Shown here: piece after piece, positions 32,918-41,004 of the stretch
Layout of the letters: each line of letters starts with the position of its first letter
Numbering within the stretch: position 1 is the stretch's first letter
Origin: Candidatus Poribacteria bacterium
Lineage (GTDB): Bacteria > Poribacteria > WGA-4E > WGA-3G
Direction: 5' to 3'
DNA: 41,698 nucleotides
Assembly (NCBI GenBank): GCA_028820845.1
Contig: JAPPII010000030.1
Location: 1-41,698, forward strand
The notes under the pieces: model-generated
Seen by the model: only the letters and a program-made list of their open reading frames with translations
Told to the model about the DNA's origin: nothing
The model's database searches: none
Program-made: the position numbers and the translations under genes

Positions 32918-33523
32918 TTACGCTTTTTGATTGACCATACTCGTAAGGATACCAAGAATTTTTTCACATTGCGCAATTTGATAGACGGTCAAATCAACGT
33001 ACACAGATTTTTCCGCCAATTTAAGGAATAGCCAGTCTGTCCCTGATGTGACGGCTCCATAAATGCAAGGAATGTTATTTCCTTTTTCTCCGTTAAAGCG
33101 TTGGGCTGCGAGCATCTCGGCAATACACTGTCCGAGTCCGCCGGTCAAATCCTCTTTCTTTGCTTCTACAAGGACGATGACGGGGGCATCTACAAGCAAT
33201 TGCCTTGGAGAGAGGCTTATGAGGAAGTCGCATACACCCGTCAAGCCGTTTTCAGCATCAACATTAAAGTCGATCCCAGAAAAGAGACTGATACTGCCCT
33301 TGCAGTGTTCGCGAAGTTCAAACAACACATCGGCGACAATCAGTTCTGATCGGGCTTTCTCTGTGTTTATAGCAGTGGCTAAGGGCACCTTTTTTTTCAG
33401 TTCCTCTGTAAAATGAGATCTCGGAAGCACTGACTCTATTTTGGAAAAGAGCCCTATAGCCTCAACCGTTTCTAATTGAAATGTCGTACGAACTTCTGCT
33501 AATGTAAAGTTGCTATAAGCCAT
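32918..33523 (-). CDS. PD-(D/E)XK nuclease-like protein
   Basis: A 201-residue protein from ATG 33523, which follows AAAGGAGGGG. The segment VCDFLISLSP then VIVLVEAKKEDLTGGLGQCIAEMLAA has the spacing of a PD-(D/E)XK active site (aspartate, then ExK), followed by the usual glutamine in a helix. Similar proteins of cyanobacteria and related genomes are common and uncharacterised. It could be a DNA repair nuclease or a decayed restriction-like enzyme. It is located 31 bases downstream of the glutamate dehydrogenase gene. Its stop codon lies at the edge of the MITE. Confidence 0.65.
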   Translation of the reverse strand: MAYSNFTLAEVRTTFQLETVEAIGLFSKIESVLPRSHFTEELKKKVPLATAINTEKARSELIVADVLFELREHCKGSISLFSGIDFNVDAENGLTGVCDFLISLSPRQLLVDAPVIVLVEAKKEDLTGGLGQCIAEMLAAQRFNGEKGNNIPCIYGAVTSGTDWLFLKLAEKSVYVDLTVYQIAQCEKILGILTSMVNQKA

Positions 33524-33554
33524 TGTACCCCTCCTTTCGCGAATCACAACGTGA

Positions 33555-34976
33555 TTAAGGAAAAATACCGAGCTGCATATAGGACTTCGCGATTCTGTGG
33601 ATGGCATTGATGAACGCCGCTGTGCGGTAATCCACGTCGTCATTTTTACTTTTGTGTTGCATACGGGTTTCACGTATCTCTTGATAGGCGTTTATCATCG
33701 TATCCTGAAGTCCAGAGTTTACGAGATCTTCTTCATCAGCACCGTGTATTATTTCGAGTTCGTTGTCCGAAAACTGGTAGCCAGTGGCTTTTTCGACGGC
33801 ACGGCGCATTGCGTGTTGTGTCTGGTCCTCAAAACGTTTGCCGAGCCTTCCGAATCGGACGTGTGACAAATTACGGAGCCACTCGAAATAGGAGACCGTC
33901 ACACCACCGGCGTTAAGAAAGGTGTCCGGTATAATCATAATCCCGCGTTCTTGAAGGATTTTATCGGCATCCGGTGTCGTGGGTCCATTCGCAGCTTCTG
34001 CAACAATGGAGGCTTTGATTCGGGGAGCGTTTTCCGCTGTCAGTTGGTTTTCAAGCGCAGCTGGCACGAGGATATCACATTCTAATTCCAGACCGTCGTT
34101 CGGATTCTCAATAGACTGGGCACACGGGTACCCGCGGATTGAACCGGTTTCTTCACGATACATGGCGACTTTTTCTACATCAAAGCCTTGTGGATCATGA
34201 ATACCACCGTTTCGCTCAATAATCCCCGTAACGCGTGCGTCTGCCTCCATCAGAAACTTGGCAGCGTGGGAACCGACATTTCCAAAACCTTGGATGACCA
34301 CGTTTTTCCCGTGTAAACCCGGAGAAAGCCCAAGCTGCTTCATATCCTCTACGATACTGCATGCCTCTTGCAAGCCGAAGACAACACCGCGTCCAGTCGC
34401 CTCTTTCCGACCATGAATCCCGTTTTGTGTGATTGGTTTGCCTGTTACACATGCGATGGCGTTAAGTTTATCGGGTGCCATTGTGATATAAGTATCGAGG
34501 ATCCACGCCATCTCGGTCTCACTCGTCCCGAAGTCCGGTGCGGGGACGTCTATCCCAGGTCCGATGTAGTTCTTCTGAATTAATTCATAGGTATAACGGC
34601 GGGTGATCCGCTCCAATTCGCTTTCCGAATATTCGCGTCGGTCCAGCTGGATACCCCCTTTTGCCCCACCAAACGGCACGTCAACGAGGGCGCACTTGTA
34701 AGTCATCAGTGCCGCAAGTGCCATAATTTCATCTTCGTTGACAAGCGTGCTATAACGGATACCCCCCTTCGTGGGTAGAATATGGTGGCTATGTTCTGCC
34801 CGCCACCCGTGGATAGTTTGAATAGTCCCATCGTCCCGCTTTATCGGGAATGTGAAATGGCAGGAGCTGTTACAAATCTTTATCTGTTCCAAAAGTCCAA
34901 GGGGATATTCGGTGAATTGGGCAGCTTTATCAAAATCCCTATTTACTTTCTGGAAAAATGAGAAACTTTCTGCCAT
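33555..34976 (-). CDS. Glu/Leu/Phe/Val dehydrogenase family protein (glutamate dehydrogenase-like)
   Basis: A 473-residue NAD(P)-dependent amino acid dehydrogenase. The catalytic part includes LPTKGGIRYSTLVNEDE, MTYKCALVDVPFGGAKGG with the catalytic lysine, and VPAPDFGT. The Rossmann half has VVIQGFGNVGSHAAKFL, and EAANGPTTPDAD is conserved in the family. It interconverts glutamate and 2-oxoglutarate plus ammonia most likely, though leucine or valine cannot be excluded. It may be the first gene of a minus-strand set continuing to the nuclease, pdxJ, HAD and pseudouridine synthase genes, although the MITE interrupts the set. Confidence 0.9.
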   Translation of the reverse strand: MAESFSFFQKVNRDFDKAAQFTEYPLGLLEQIKICNSSCHFTFPIKRDDGTIQTIHGWRAEHSHHILPTKGGIRYSTLVNEDEIMALAALMTYKCALVDVPFGGAKGGIQLDRREYSESELERITRRYTYELIQKNYIGPGIDVPAPDFGTSETEMAWILDTYITMAPDKLNAIACVTGKPITQNGIHGRKEATGRGVVFGLQEACSIVEDMKQLGLSPGLHGKNVVIQGFGNVGSHAAKFLMEADARVTGIIERNGGIHDPQGFDVEKVAMYREETGSIRGYPCAQSIENPNDGLELECDILVPAALENQLTAENAPRIKASIVAEAANGPTTPDADKILQERGIMIIPDTFLNAGGVTVSYFEWLRNLSHVRFGRLGKRFEDQTQHAMRRAVEKATGYQFSDNELEIIHGADEEDLVNSGLQDTMINAYQEIRETRMQHKSKNDDVDYRTAAFINAIHRIAKSYMQLGIFP

Positions 34977-35002
34977 GCTACTTCGACCTTAATGTAGTGA
35001 CG

Positions 35003-35090
35003 GGCGAGGCACGGGGACCTCGCCCTACAATAATTTAGACCTGAGATGGCGAGGTACGGAGACCTCACCCTATAGTAGTTTAGATTTCAG
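35003..35090. repeat. Duplicated GGCGAGG palindromic unit
   Basis: Two related units of about 44 bp: GGCGAGGCACGGGGACCTCGCC then TACAATAATTTAGACCTGAG, followed by a diverged copy from about 35047. The palindromic heads resemble the GGCGAGG REP variant. No gene lies between 34977 and 35127. Confidence 0.7.
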
Positions 35091-35127
35091 GGACGTAACA
35101 TGAGACCCTTCACCCTAAAGAACGATT

Positions 35128-35988
35128 TTACCGCTGCCTAATGAATTTCTGGAGTCGCGCGTCTGCTTGAACTTCGCCGACATACATATCGCCCTTTGAA
35201 TCTAACCAGATCCCGTGTGGACATGCGAAAAACTCACCGGGGACGGTACTCCCACGTTCAGAACCCCATTGGGAGACGACTTCACCGTCCAAGGTCATGA
35301 TTGTAACGCGCTGCTCTAATTCGGCGATATAGACAAGATCCTCTTCGTCGATATAGATGGTGTCTGGCTGCCGGAGGTCTCCCCACTCTTCGATGTACTC
35401 TCCATCGAGCGTAAAGAACTGGATCCGGTTGTTCTCACGGTCAGCGACCATAAGTCTATTGCGCGGATCGACTCTGACGCAGTGTGGAAGATCAAATTCC
35501 CCAGGTCCCGTCCCGGGCTGACCCCACGACTTAATCAGTTCACCATCAGGCGAGTATTTATGGACACGGGCATTGCCGTAACCGTCAGTGATATACATTT
35601 CACCATCGGGTCCGATTGCCAGGTCCGTCGGCTTATTGAAGGGTTCTCCGTCTGCGCCGGGTTCATCGGGTGTGCCGAGTGTCATTAGCAGTTCACCTTC
35701 CGGCGTAAACTTCCGCATGACGTGTGTGTCCCGTTCCGTGCAGTAGATGTTATCGTCGGCATCGATAAAAATCCCGTGTGCGTCCTTGAGGATGTTATCA
35801 CCCCAAGAGGTCAGAAAGTTGCCATCGAGGTCGAAGACGACCATCGGGTGTTCGCTCCGACTGTAGACATAAACACGATCCTGTGAGTCAACGGCGACAG
35901 CAGGAACCCAGCCAAATTCCCAACCCTCTGGGAGTGTCCACCAATTTTCTTCTACCGTATACTGATGTGTGCCTTGTCCAAAAACCAT
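35128..35988 (-). CDS. NHL-repeat six-bladed beta-propeller protein
   Basis: A 286-residue protein from ATG 35988, preferred because GGGGGA lies seven bases upstream and the protein then opens at MVFGQGTHQYTVEENW; starts at 36024 and 36051 lack a ribosome-binding site. NHL-type blades recur: VAVDSQDRVYVYSR, IFIDADDNIYCTER, LAIGPDGEMYITDG, VRVDPRNRLMVADR, IYIDEEDLVYIAEL and IWLDSKGDMYVGEV, that is six blades. It resembles the propeller of peptidyl-alpha-hydroxyglycine lyases and of sugar-lactone hydrolases, but ligands are unknown. No signal peptide is seen. It is monocistronic with its own promoter. Confidence 0.85.
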   Translation of the reverse strand: MVFGQGTHQYTVEENWWTLPEGWEFGWVPAVAVDSQDRVYVYSRSEHPMVVFDLDGNFLTSWGDNILKDAHGIFIDADDNIYCTERDTHVMRKFTPEGELLMTLGTPDEPGADGEPFNKPTDLAIGPDGEMYITDGYGNARVHKYSPDGELIKSWGQPGTGPGEFDLPHCVRVDPRNRLMVADRENNRIQFFTLDGEYIEEWGDLRQPDTIYIDEEDLVYIAELEQRVTIMTLDGEVVSQWGSERGSTVPGEFFACPHGIWLDSKGDMYVGEVQADARLQKFIRQR

Positions 35989-36022
35989 AAGTTTTCCCCC
36001 AACTCTAAAAGGATTAGCATTC

Positions 36023-36051
36023 ATTTTAGCAGGTTTATGACAATTTCTCAA
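36023..36051 (-). promoter_or_regulatory. Sigma-70 promoter of the NHL gene
   Basis: On the minus strand: TTGAGA (36051-36046), 17 bases, TAAAAT (36028-36023). Transcription would start near 36016, which fits the ATG at 35988 and excludes upstream starts. The gap 36052-36264 holds no gene I can support. Confidence 0.6.
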
Positions 36052-36270
36052 GTGGAATTTGGTTTTCGTTTACCGCATTTTTATATTCGCTGTCTGCGTG
36101 TGCGCGTAGGTTATGAAAACTGTGGGGAAGTCTGTGGAAAGATGATAGAATACTTCATTGCTACTTCGCTTGAAGGTTATGCTCTCTCGGATATAGGAAA
36201 TCTGTAGCCCGTTGGGGAAAGGGTTGGGCAAATGAAGTATAAATCGGAAGGTTCAGTTAAGGTTCAAAGC

Positions 36271-36297
36271 AAGGGTGCGATTTGACTTCGCACCCTT
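36271..36297. terminator. Intrinsic terminator of the six-gene envelope operon
   Basis: AAGGGTGCGA (36271-36280) pairs perfectly with TCGCACCCTT (36288-36297) around a seven-base loop. It lies 22 bases after the end of the Cys/His-repeat gene (minus strand). Confidence 0.7.
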
Positions 36298-36318
36298 TTG
36301 CCATTTTCTTGGAGATTG

Positions 36319-37821
36319 CTAATGTTTGGCATGATATGCACTCGCTGAGGCGTTACAGGTATAATACGAATGCCCCTTGCCACAGACGGCATCATGGTCA
36401 CCGGCTTTACCCCCGCAACCCGTCCACCCGTGTGCACCACACATCGCTGCATCGTCATCAGCTTCTTCATCAGAGTCATCGTCATCCGAGTCGTCGTCCG
36501 CATCGGAGGCATCATCGTCGTCATCCGAGTCTGGATCTGAATCCGCTTGTGGGGGTGGTGGTGGCGGCGGTGGCGGCGATGGCGGAGCAGCTTTATGCTT
36601 TGAATGTCTCTCCGCTGCATCCGTATTGCACGTATAATATGCATGCCCCGCAGCGCACGTCGCATCATGATCCCCCGCATCCCCACCGCAATCCGTCCAC
36701 CCATGCGCCGGACACGTCGGCTGCTTCTCAGGGAACTTGTGCGTATGTCCCTTACACGTCCAATATCCCGAGGTCCGCTCACACGCATCGCCATTCGCAT
36801 TCGTCGCCGAACACGACGAGACAAACGAATGATCCCCACTCGCAGACTTCGTATGTCCACACTTGCGAACGCCTTCCGAGGAATCGCCACCCTTGTTGTT
36901 GGAATCCGAATCGGAGTCCCCATCCTTGTTGGAATTGGTGTTCCCATCCTTGTTCTGATTAGCACCCGATTGGTCCTTGTTGTTATTAGTCTGCTTTGGC
37001 GGTGCCTGCGGCGGGGCATCCGAGGCGGTATGTGCTTCATGCGCGGCTTTTGCCGTCAAATTACACGTGTAATACGTGTGACCCGCAGGACACGTCGCCG
37101 CATGTGAGACCGTCCCACCGCAACTCGTCCACGCATCCGCACGACAGGCAACCTGCTGGCGGGTAGACCCCTCCGAATCGTCATCTTTGTGCTTCTGCTC
37201 CTGAGAACTTGAATCTCCCGGATTCTGCCCCGGCTCCAGCGGGTCTGGGTTCGGAGCAGCATCCGAGGCGGTATGTGCTTCATGTGCGGCTTTCGCCGTC
37301 AGATTACACGTATAATACGTGTGACCCGCAAGACACGTCCGTTTATGAGCAGTGCCGGTGCCATCGCAGCCCGTCCACCTCGCAGCAGGACACGGACGCG
37401 GCTCCGAAGGATACTTATGCAGATGCGGGGGATCGGCACACAGGATCATCCGCCCCCCACTGACCGTGCACGTCTCCCCCTTGTCATTGCGAGGACACCG
37501 CGCCAGACCATGCCCTAAACCCTCATCGCAGAAATAAAACTGTTCGCTACAAAACTCACAAGACACCCGCAGATGAATCCCCTTTGAACCCACAGCATGA
37601 CCACACGCCAACGTCTCTGCGGATGTCGCTTTATCACAGACCCCGACCCCGTGTTTATCCGACTCTGTGCACGACCAGAAGTGCGTTTTACACACAGCAC
37701 ACTTCACATAGTGCGGTTGACCGATGTTGGGATCCGAGGGCGTGGACTCTGCACCGAAAACACTCGGCAGCACATTCAAAAACAGAACACCGCATAAAAA
37801 TAGAGAAAAAACTTGTTTCAT
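36319..37821 (-). CDS. Exported Cys/His-repeat protein with low-complexity linkers
   Basis: A 500-residue protein with a signal peptide (residues 1-23) and about 30 cysteines; no family recognised. Four copies of a 40-residue module begin at Cys144, Cys226, Cys370 and Cys461. The shared pattern is C-x4-WT-x-CGG-x(3-6)-H-x-A-x-C-x2-GHxYYTCN, then A-x3-H-x2-H. Cys and His could bind zinc, copper or haem, or form disulfides. Separate CxxC and CEFC pairs lie in residues 41-91. Linkers are Ser/Asn/Lys/Asp-rich (271-318), polyproline (415-424) and acidic (427-457). AAGGAG precedes the ATG. It is the last gene of a six-gene operon whose other members are exported or membrane-anchored. A metal-binding or redox surface protein is an inference only. 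Confidence 0.8.
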   Translation of the reverse strand: MKQVFSLFLCGVLFLNVLPSVFGAESTPSDPNIGQPHYVKCAVCKTHFWSCTESDKHGVGVCDKATSAETLACGHAVGSKGIHLRVSCEFCSEQFYFCDEGLGHGLARCPRNDKGETCTVSGGRMILCADPPHLHKYPSEPRPCPAARWTGCDGTGTAHKRTCLAGHTYYTCNLTAKAAHEAHTASDAAPNPDPLEPGQNPGDSSSQEQKHKDDDSEGSTRQQVACRADAWTSCGGTVSHAATCPAGHTYYTCNLTAKAAHEAHTASDAPPQAPPKQTNNNKDQSGANQNKDGNTNSNKDGDSDSDSNNKGGDSSEGVRKCGHTKSASGDHSFVSSCSATNANGDACERTSGYWTCKGHTHKFPEKQPTCPAHGWTDCGGDAGDHDATCAAGHAYYTCNTDAAERHSKHKAAPPSPPPPPPPPPQADSDPDSDDDDDASDADDDSDDDDSDEEADDDAAMCGAHGWTGCGGKAGDHDAVCGKGHSYYTCNASASAYHAKH

Positions 37822-37864
37822 TTCAGAAACTCCTTACTTTTGAAAATCGTGAAAACACCCCACT

Positions 37865-39019
37865 CTATGAGCCCGAACCCGAACCCGAACCGCTGATGTT
37901 ATGAGGCAACCCACATTCCGGACAGATATTCTCCGCGGACACTGACACCCTTGACCAGGTATGTGAACCGTGACGCGCACATTCCCAAACCATCTCATGA
38001 CAGACCTGAATAATCAAACTCCCATCAGATTGCTTCGCCGTCTGACCTACCGAACCACACCGCACGCGTTGACCATGCTTCCCCGGTGAACCGGCTGCGT
38101 ATGTATGCTTCTCCTCACCCTCCGGACAGGGACCCACTATGCGATGATCCGCAGCATGCCGACACGCCGTGACGGTGCCGGCATTCGGGTTTGGACACGT
38201 GAAATATAACCCACCTTCGCATGTCTTACCCGTCGAGTGCCGCGTTTCCGCACATACAACACCGTGATCCCGATAGACCTTCTTGTTTATTTTCACAGCT
38301 TGTTGTGATATAGGATCGGGCGGTATTATCGTGGTATCATCATAAGGTGGTTGGAGCGATTCCATACACCCACGACACGCTTGCGTCTCTGTAGAGGCTT
38401 CCGACTGAGAGGGTGGGTCTATCTCGCGGGTATGATCGGGAAACTTCGAGGCAACATCTATCGGTTTGGCTTCCTCGTCATCGAATATAGGCTTCTCACC
38501 TTCGGGCAACGCCTTTTCCCACGCCGCCAGTTTCTCGTTGACCCTCTCTGCCTGGGTTTGAACCACGGCTGTCTGATCTATCACTTCTGTTTCGAGATCA
38601 TAAGCCCCTTGCTGGAGCTCCTTCAACGTCGCCTGCAAGCCCTTATCCTCAATCGCAGTGTTGATGATCTCCGCAACATTCTTGCCAGCAACGATACCCG
38701 CTGCCGTCTTCGCAGCTATTGCCGTCGCCGCAGTTCCAGATAAAATCGCAGCCGCTACGAGAGCGACATTTCCTAATCTCGCAACTTCCGCAGCCGAAAG
38801 TTTGCCATCTATCTTCTCAATACTCGATTTTGAAGCGGTTAAATCCGTTTTAATCTTCATCAACTTACGGTCTTTCGTGCCGAGATTCGTCACGGCATCT
38901 CGATAGGCTTGCTTTTCAGGGGTTTCTGTGCTCCCACCTTGAGCAAATCCAAGCCGTACAGTGTGCAAGCAAAAGACAAACAACACAAAAGTTGTTAGAA
39001 AAATTGGTCTGTTTTTCAT
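37865..39019 (-). CDS. Exported coiled-coil protein with a hydrophobic Gly/Ala segment and Cys-rich C-terminus
   Basis: A 384-residue protein, unrecognised family. A signal peptide (1-26, ending GFAQ) is followed by a helical part, a hydrophobic Ala/Gly-rich stretch (81-115, LGNVALVAAAILSGTAATA) long enough to cross a membrane, and a second coiled coil (125-165). From residue 205 there are about a dozen cysteines in CxxC and CxxH-like pairs (CRGC, CPEC). The last residues are an SGSGSG repeat encoded by a GGTTCG tandem. The segment matching bases 38496-38892 is identical to part of the gene at 41005-41640. The ATG overlaps the previous stop by four bases and follows GGAGAGG. Confidence 0.75.
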   Translation of the reverse strand: MKNRPIFLTTFVLFVFCLHTVRLGFAQGGSTETPEKQAYRDAVTNLGTKDRKLMKIKTDLTASKSSIEKIDGKLSAAEVARLGNVALVAAAILSGTAATAIAAKTAAGIVAGKNVAEIINTAIEDKGLQATLKELQQGAYDLETEVIDQTAVVQTQAERVNEKLAAWEKALPEGEKPIFDDEEAKPIDVASKFPDHTREIDPPSQSEASTETQACRGCMESLQPPYDDTTIIPPDPISQQAVKINKKVYRDHGVVCAETRHSTGKTCEGGLYFTCPNPNAGTVTACRHAADHRIVGPCPEGEEKHTYAAGSPGKHGQRVRCGSVGQTAKQSDGSLIIQVCHEMVWECARHGSHTWSRVSVSAENICPECGLPHNISGSGSGSGS

Positions 39020-39735
39020 CGTTGCCTCTCCTGCAATTGACCCCGCAGAGCCTCGATCTCTTTTGAGATCGCCTTCTGTTGTTCAAGAAGCTTGATGACT
39101 TCTGTATCCAGTACCTCAGACCTATCTATCTTTGATGTTACCAGGTCCCCTAGTTGTTTCCACTCTTCGAAAAGGGGTGCCTCGCGGCGTTCCTTTTCTT
39201 TTTTCAAAAGCCACTTATCCGTACGGATCGCAGACATTTCTGCCGAGAGCACCTCTTGTTTGCGCTGGAGTTCTTTTGCCTCCTTTAGAAGTTTTCTTGA
39301 CTGAGTAATCTTTGGGTCGCTAACGCGCGTGAGTGCGTTATATTCAACCCTAAGTTGCTGGATTTTCGCCTCAAGTGCTTTGCGTTCTTCAGACGTAAGG
39401 GGATCCAGAGCAACCCCTTCACGCTGTGAACCCGTTCCCGAGGCACTGGGTGCATCAAGGGTGTCGTTCCGTTCGGATGCTGCTTCCCCGGATGTAGGGG
39501 TTTCCATCCCATTTGCTTCATGCGGTTCAGTATGGAAAGTGCCATCCTCATGAAAATGCCCACCTTGTGCGGTCTCATCATCAACTTTCGGTGGGACTTC
39601 GGTATCTTCAACTTCTACGGGTTTGTAGACCTTGATAGGGGCTTGCTCGGAAACTTGCTGGCCTCGCCACACACCAATACCTATTACAATCAACAATACA
39701 ATCAAAATCGGTAGCCAAAGCTTCTTGTTCAACAT
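39016..39735 (-). CDS. N-terminally anchored coiled-coil protein with HxH motif (copy 2)
   Basis: A 239-residue protein, family unknown. A short charged start and one membrane helix (residues 7-24, WLPILIVLLIVIGIGV) suggest a type II anchor with the rest outside the cytoplasm. A histidine cluster GGHFHEDGTFHTEPHE (about 58-73) could bind metal and is a hallmark also seen in the neighbour at 40287. The C-terminal 130 residues are charged helices with coiled-coil periodicity. GGAG lies upstream of the ATG; the end overlaps the next gene by four bases. Confidence 0.7.
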   Translation of the reverse strand: MLNKKLWLPILIVLLIVIGIGVWRGQQVSEQAPIKVYKPVEVEDTEVPPKVDDETAQGGHFHEDGTFHTEPHEANGMETPTSGEAASERNDTLDAPSASGTGSQREGVALDPLTSEERKALEAKIQQLRVEYNALTRVSDPKITQSRKLLKEAKELQRKQEVLSAEMSAIRTDKWLLKKEKERREAPLFEEWKQLGDLVTSKIDRSEVLDTEVIKLLEQQKAISKEIEALRGQLQERQR

Positions 39736-39738
39736 AAC

Positions 39739-40290
39739 TTATCTCCTTTTTGCGTTGAGAAAAATATCCGTTTTGAGTGCTAAGACGACCCGCTCACCTG
39801 CTCCTTCAAGTGTTGCCTGTTTTGACTTGACCTCATCAAGGAGGTTCTCAAGGTCCTCTCCCTTTTCCCAAAGTTCTACTTTCTCTGCCGAGATAATCAC
39901 CTGACTCCCAACAGTAACGGACCCGGCCGAAATTATCACCGCTGTTGCGGTGCCGCCGCTGATATACGTTGCAAACGAAGCACCCGCAATACGAATCAAG
40001 TTAATCAACGAGTTTACCGTGGTCTGATCTATACTCGCTTTATTCTCATCAATATCTTCGCGAACTTTTTCGACCTTCCTAACAGCCTCGTTGTGGTTTC
40101 CAACAGCGTTTCCCAGACTCTCTTCTGATGTCATATACGTCTGATGCAGTTTGTTTGTGGAGAGTTCCTTGTACTTCTCTATCGGGTCATCGTCTTCGCC
40201 TGCTGCTGCCGCAGCGAACAGAAAGGGGCCTGTGAGAAGCAGACACAGCACATAGAACAGACGAACAACGCTCAAATTGTTTCTTTTCAT
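39739..40290 (-). CDS. Exported coiled-coil protein with hydrophobic Gly-rich segment
   Basis: A 183-residue protein. A signal peptide (1-30, ending FAAAAAG) is followed by a coiled coil (residues 45-90), a Gly/Ala/Ser-rich hydrophobic segment (91-130, including IRIAGASFATYISGGTATAV) and a second helix ending VKSKQATLEGAGERVVLALK. The final 15 residues (LKTDIFLNAKRR) match those of the gene at 41005-41640. It follows GGAGG, with a four-base ATGA overlap with the upstream gene. A paralogue of the proteins at 37865 and 41005. Function unknown. Confidence 0.7.
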   Translation of the reverse strand: MKRNNLSVVRLFYVLCLLLTGPFLFAAAAAGEDDDPIEKYKELSTNKLHQTYMTSEESLGNAVGNHNEAVRKVEKVREDIDENKASIDQTTVNSLINLIRIAGASFATYISGGTATAVIISAGSVTVGSQVIISAEKVELWEKGEDLENLLDEVKSKQATLEGAGERVVLALKTDIFLNAKRR

Positions 40291-41000
40291 TGTGTGCCTC
40301 CTTGTGTTTCGGCTTCCGCGGCGCGCTGTTGTTGCTGTTGGGCGCGGTGAAGCTGACGAATTCGACGACGCTCAGCCATAATAGCCATATAATCCTCATG
40401 TTGTCTCTGTAGCTCGTCCATGTGAGCTCTGAAAGCAGCCCATTTCGCTTCCAGTGCCTTTTTCGCCGCTAAATATGCTTCTAGTTCGGCTTCTGTCCGT
40501 TCTGGCATAGCAAGAACTCGCTTATGTTCCGCTATAAGCGCGTCATGCCATGCGTTCCGTGCAAGGAGCTCTTCGGGAGATTCAGGATCCGGAGGAAGAG
40601 GAGGCAGGCGCGGTAGGTCACTAGGGGTGCCCTGCTCCGATGCGGCTTCGGACAGTGCCACCCCAGAGGGATGCGTCTGTTTTTCGGAGAGACCTAAAGG
40701 TGTCGGGGCCGCGGTTTCTACATCCGCCGGCAACTCAACGCCACCAGAAACAGCCGCCCCGGCGGGAGCAGGGGTCTCATGGGAGCCGGTGTGCCACTCG
40801 TCGCCGTGCCAGTGTCCGCTCTCAGCGGTCTCGCCCGGGGGGGGCGGTTTTGAGGCGTTCAGCCTCTCTTGGGTGCGTTGGAGGTCCCGGTCAGCTTGGC
40901 GTTTGACGGTGTTGAGATACAACAGACCACTGGCAACAAAGACCAATACCAACACGAGTGCTGTGAAAATACGATTCTGGGATAACAGTCGATTGAACAT
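40287..41000 (-). CDS. N-terminally anchored coiled-coil protein with HxH motif (copy 1)
   Basis: A 237-residue protein. One membrane helix (about 11-28, FTALVLVLVFVASGLL) is followed by the histidine cluster ESGHWHGDEWHTGSHE (about 60-75), a Pro/Ala-rich linker and a long charged helix ending in poly-glutamine (LHRAQQQQQRAAEAE). It is arranged like the protein at 39016-39735: membrane anchor, His cluster, linker, coiled coil. Each copy follows a signal-peptide coiled-coil gene, so the operon repeats a two-gene unit. GGAG precedes the ATG by seven bases. Function unknown. Confidence 0.7.
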   Translation of the reverse strand: MFNRLLSQNRIFTALVLVLVFVASGLLYLNTVKRQADRDLQRTQERLNASKPPPPGETAESGHWHGDEWHTGSHETPAPAGAAVSGGVELPADVETAAPTPLGLSEKQTHPSGVALSEAASEQGTPSDLPRLPPLPPDPESPEELLARNAWHDALIAEHKRVLAMPERTEAELEAYLAAKKALEAKWAAFRAHMDELQRQHEDYMAIMAERRRIRQLHRAQQQQQRAAEAETQGGTQ

Positions 41001-41004
41001 GCGT

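Noticed and set aside
36052-36264. Possible small gene in the gap before the envelope operon terminator
   Set aside because: The short open frame lacks a ribosome-binding site and shows no recognisable protein pattern.
36264-37107. Arg/Met-rich open frames on both strands across the Cys/His-repeat gene
   Set aside because: They arise from the repeated Cys/His and Asp codons of the real gene read in other frames.
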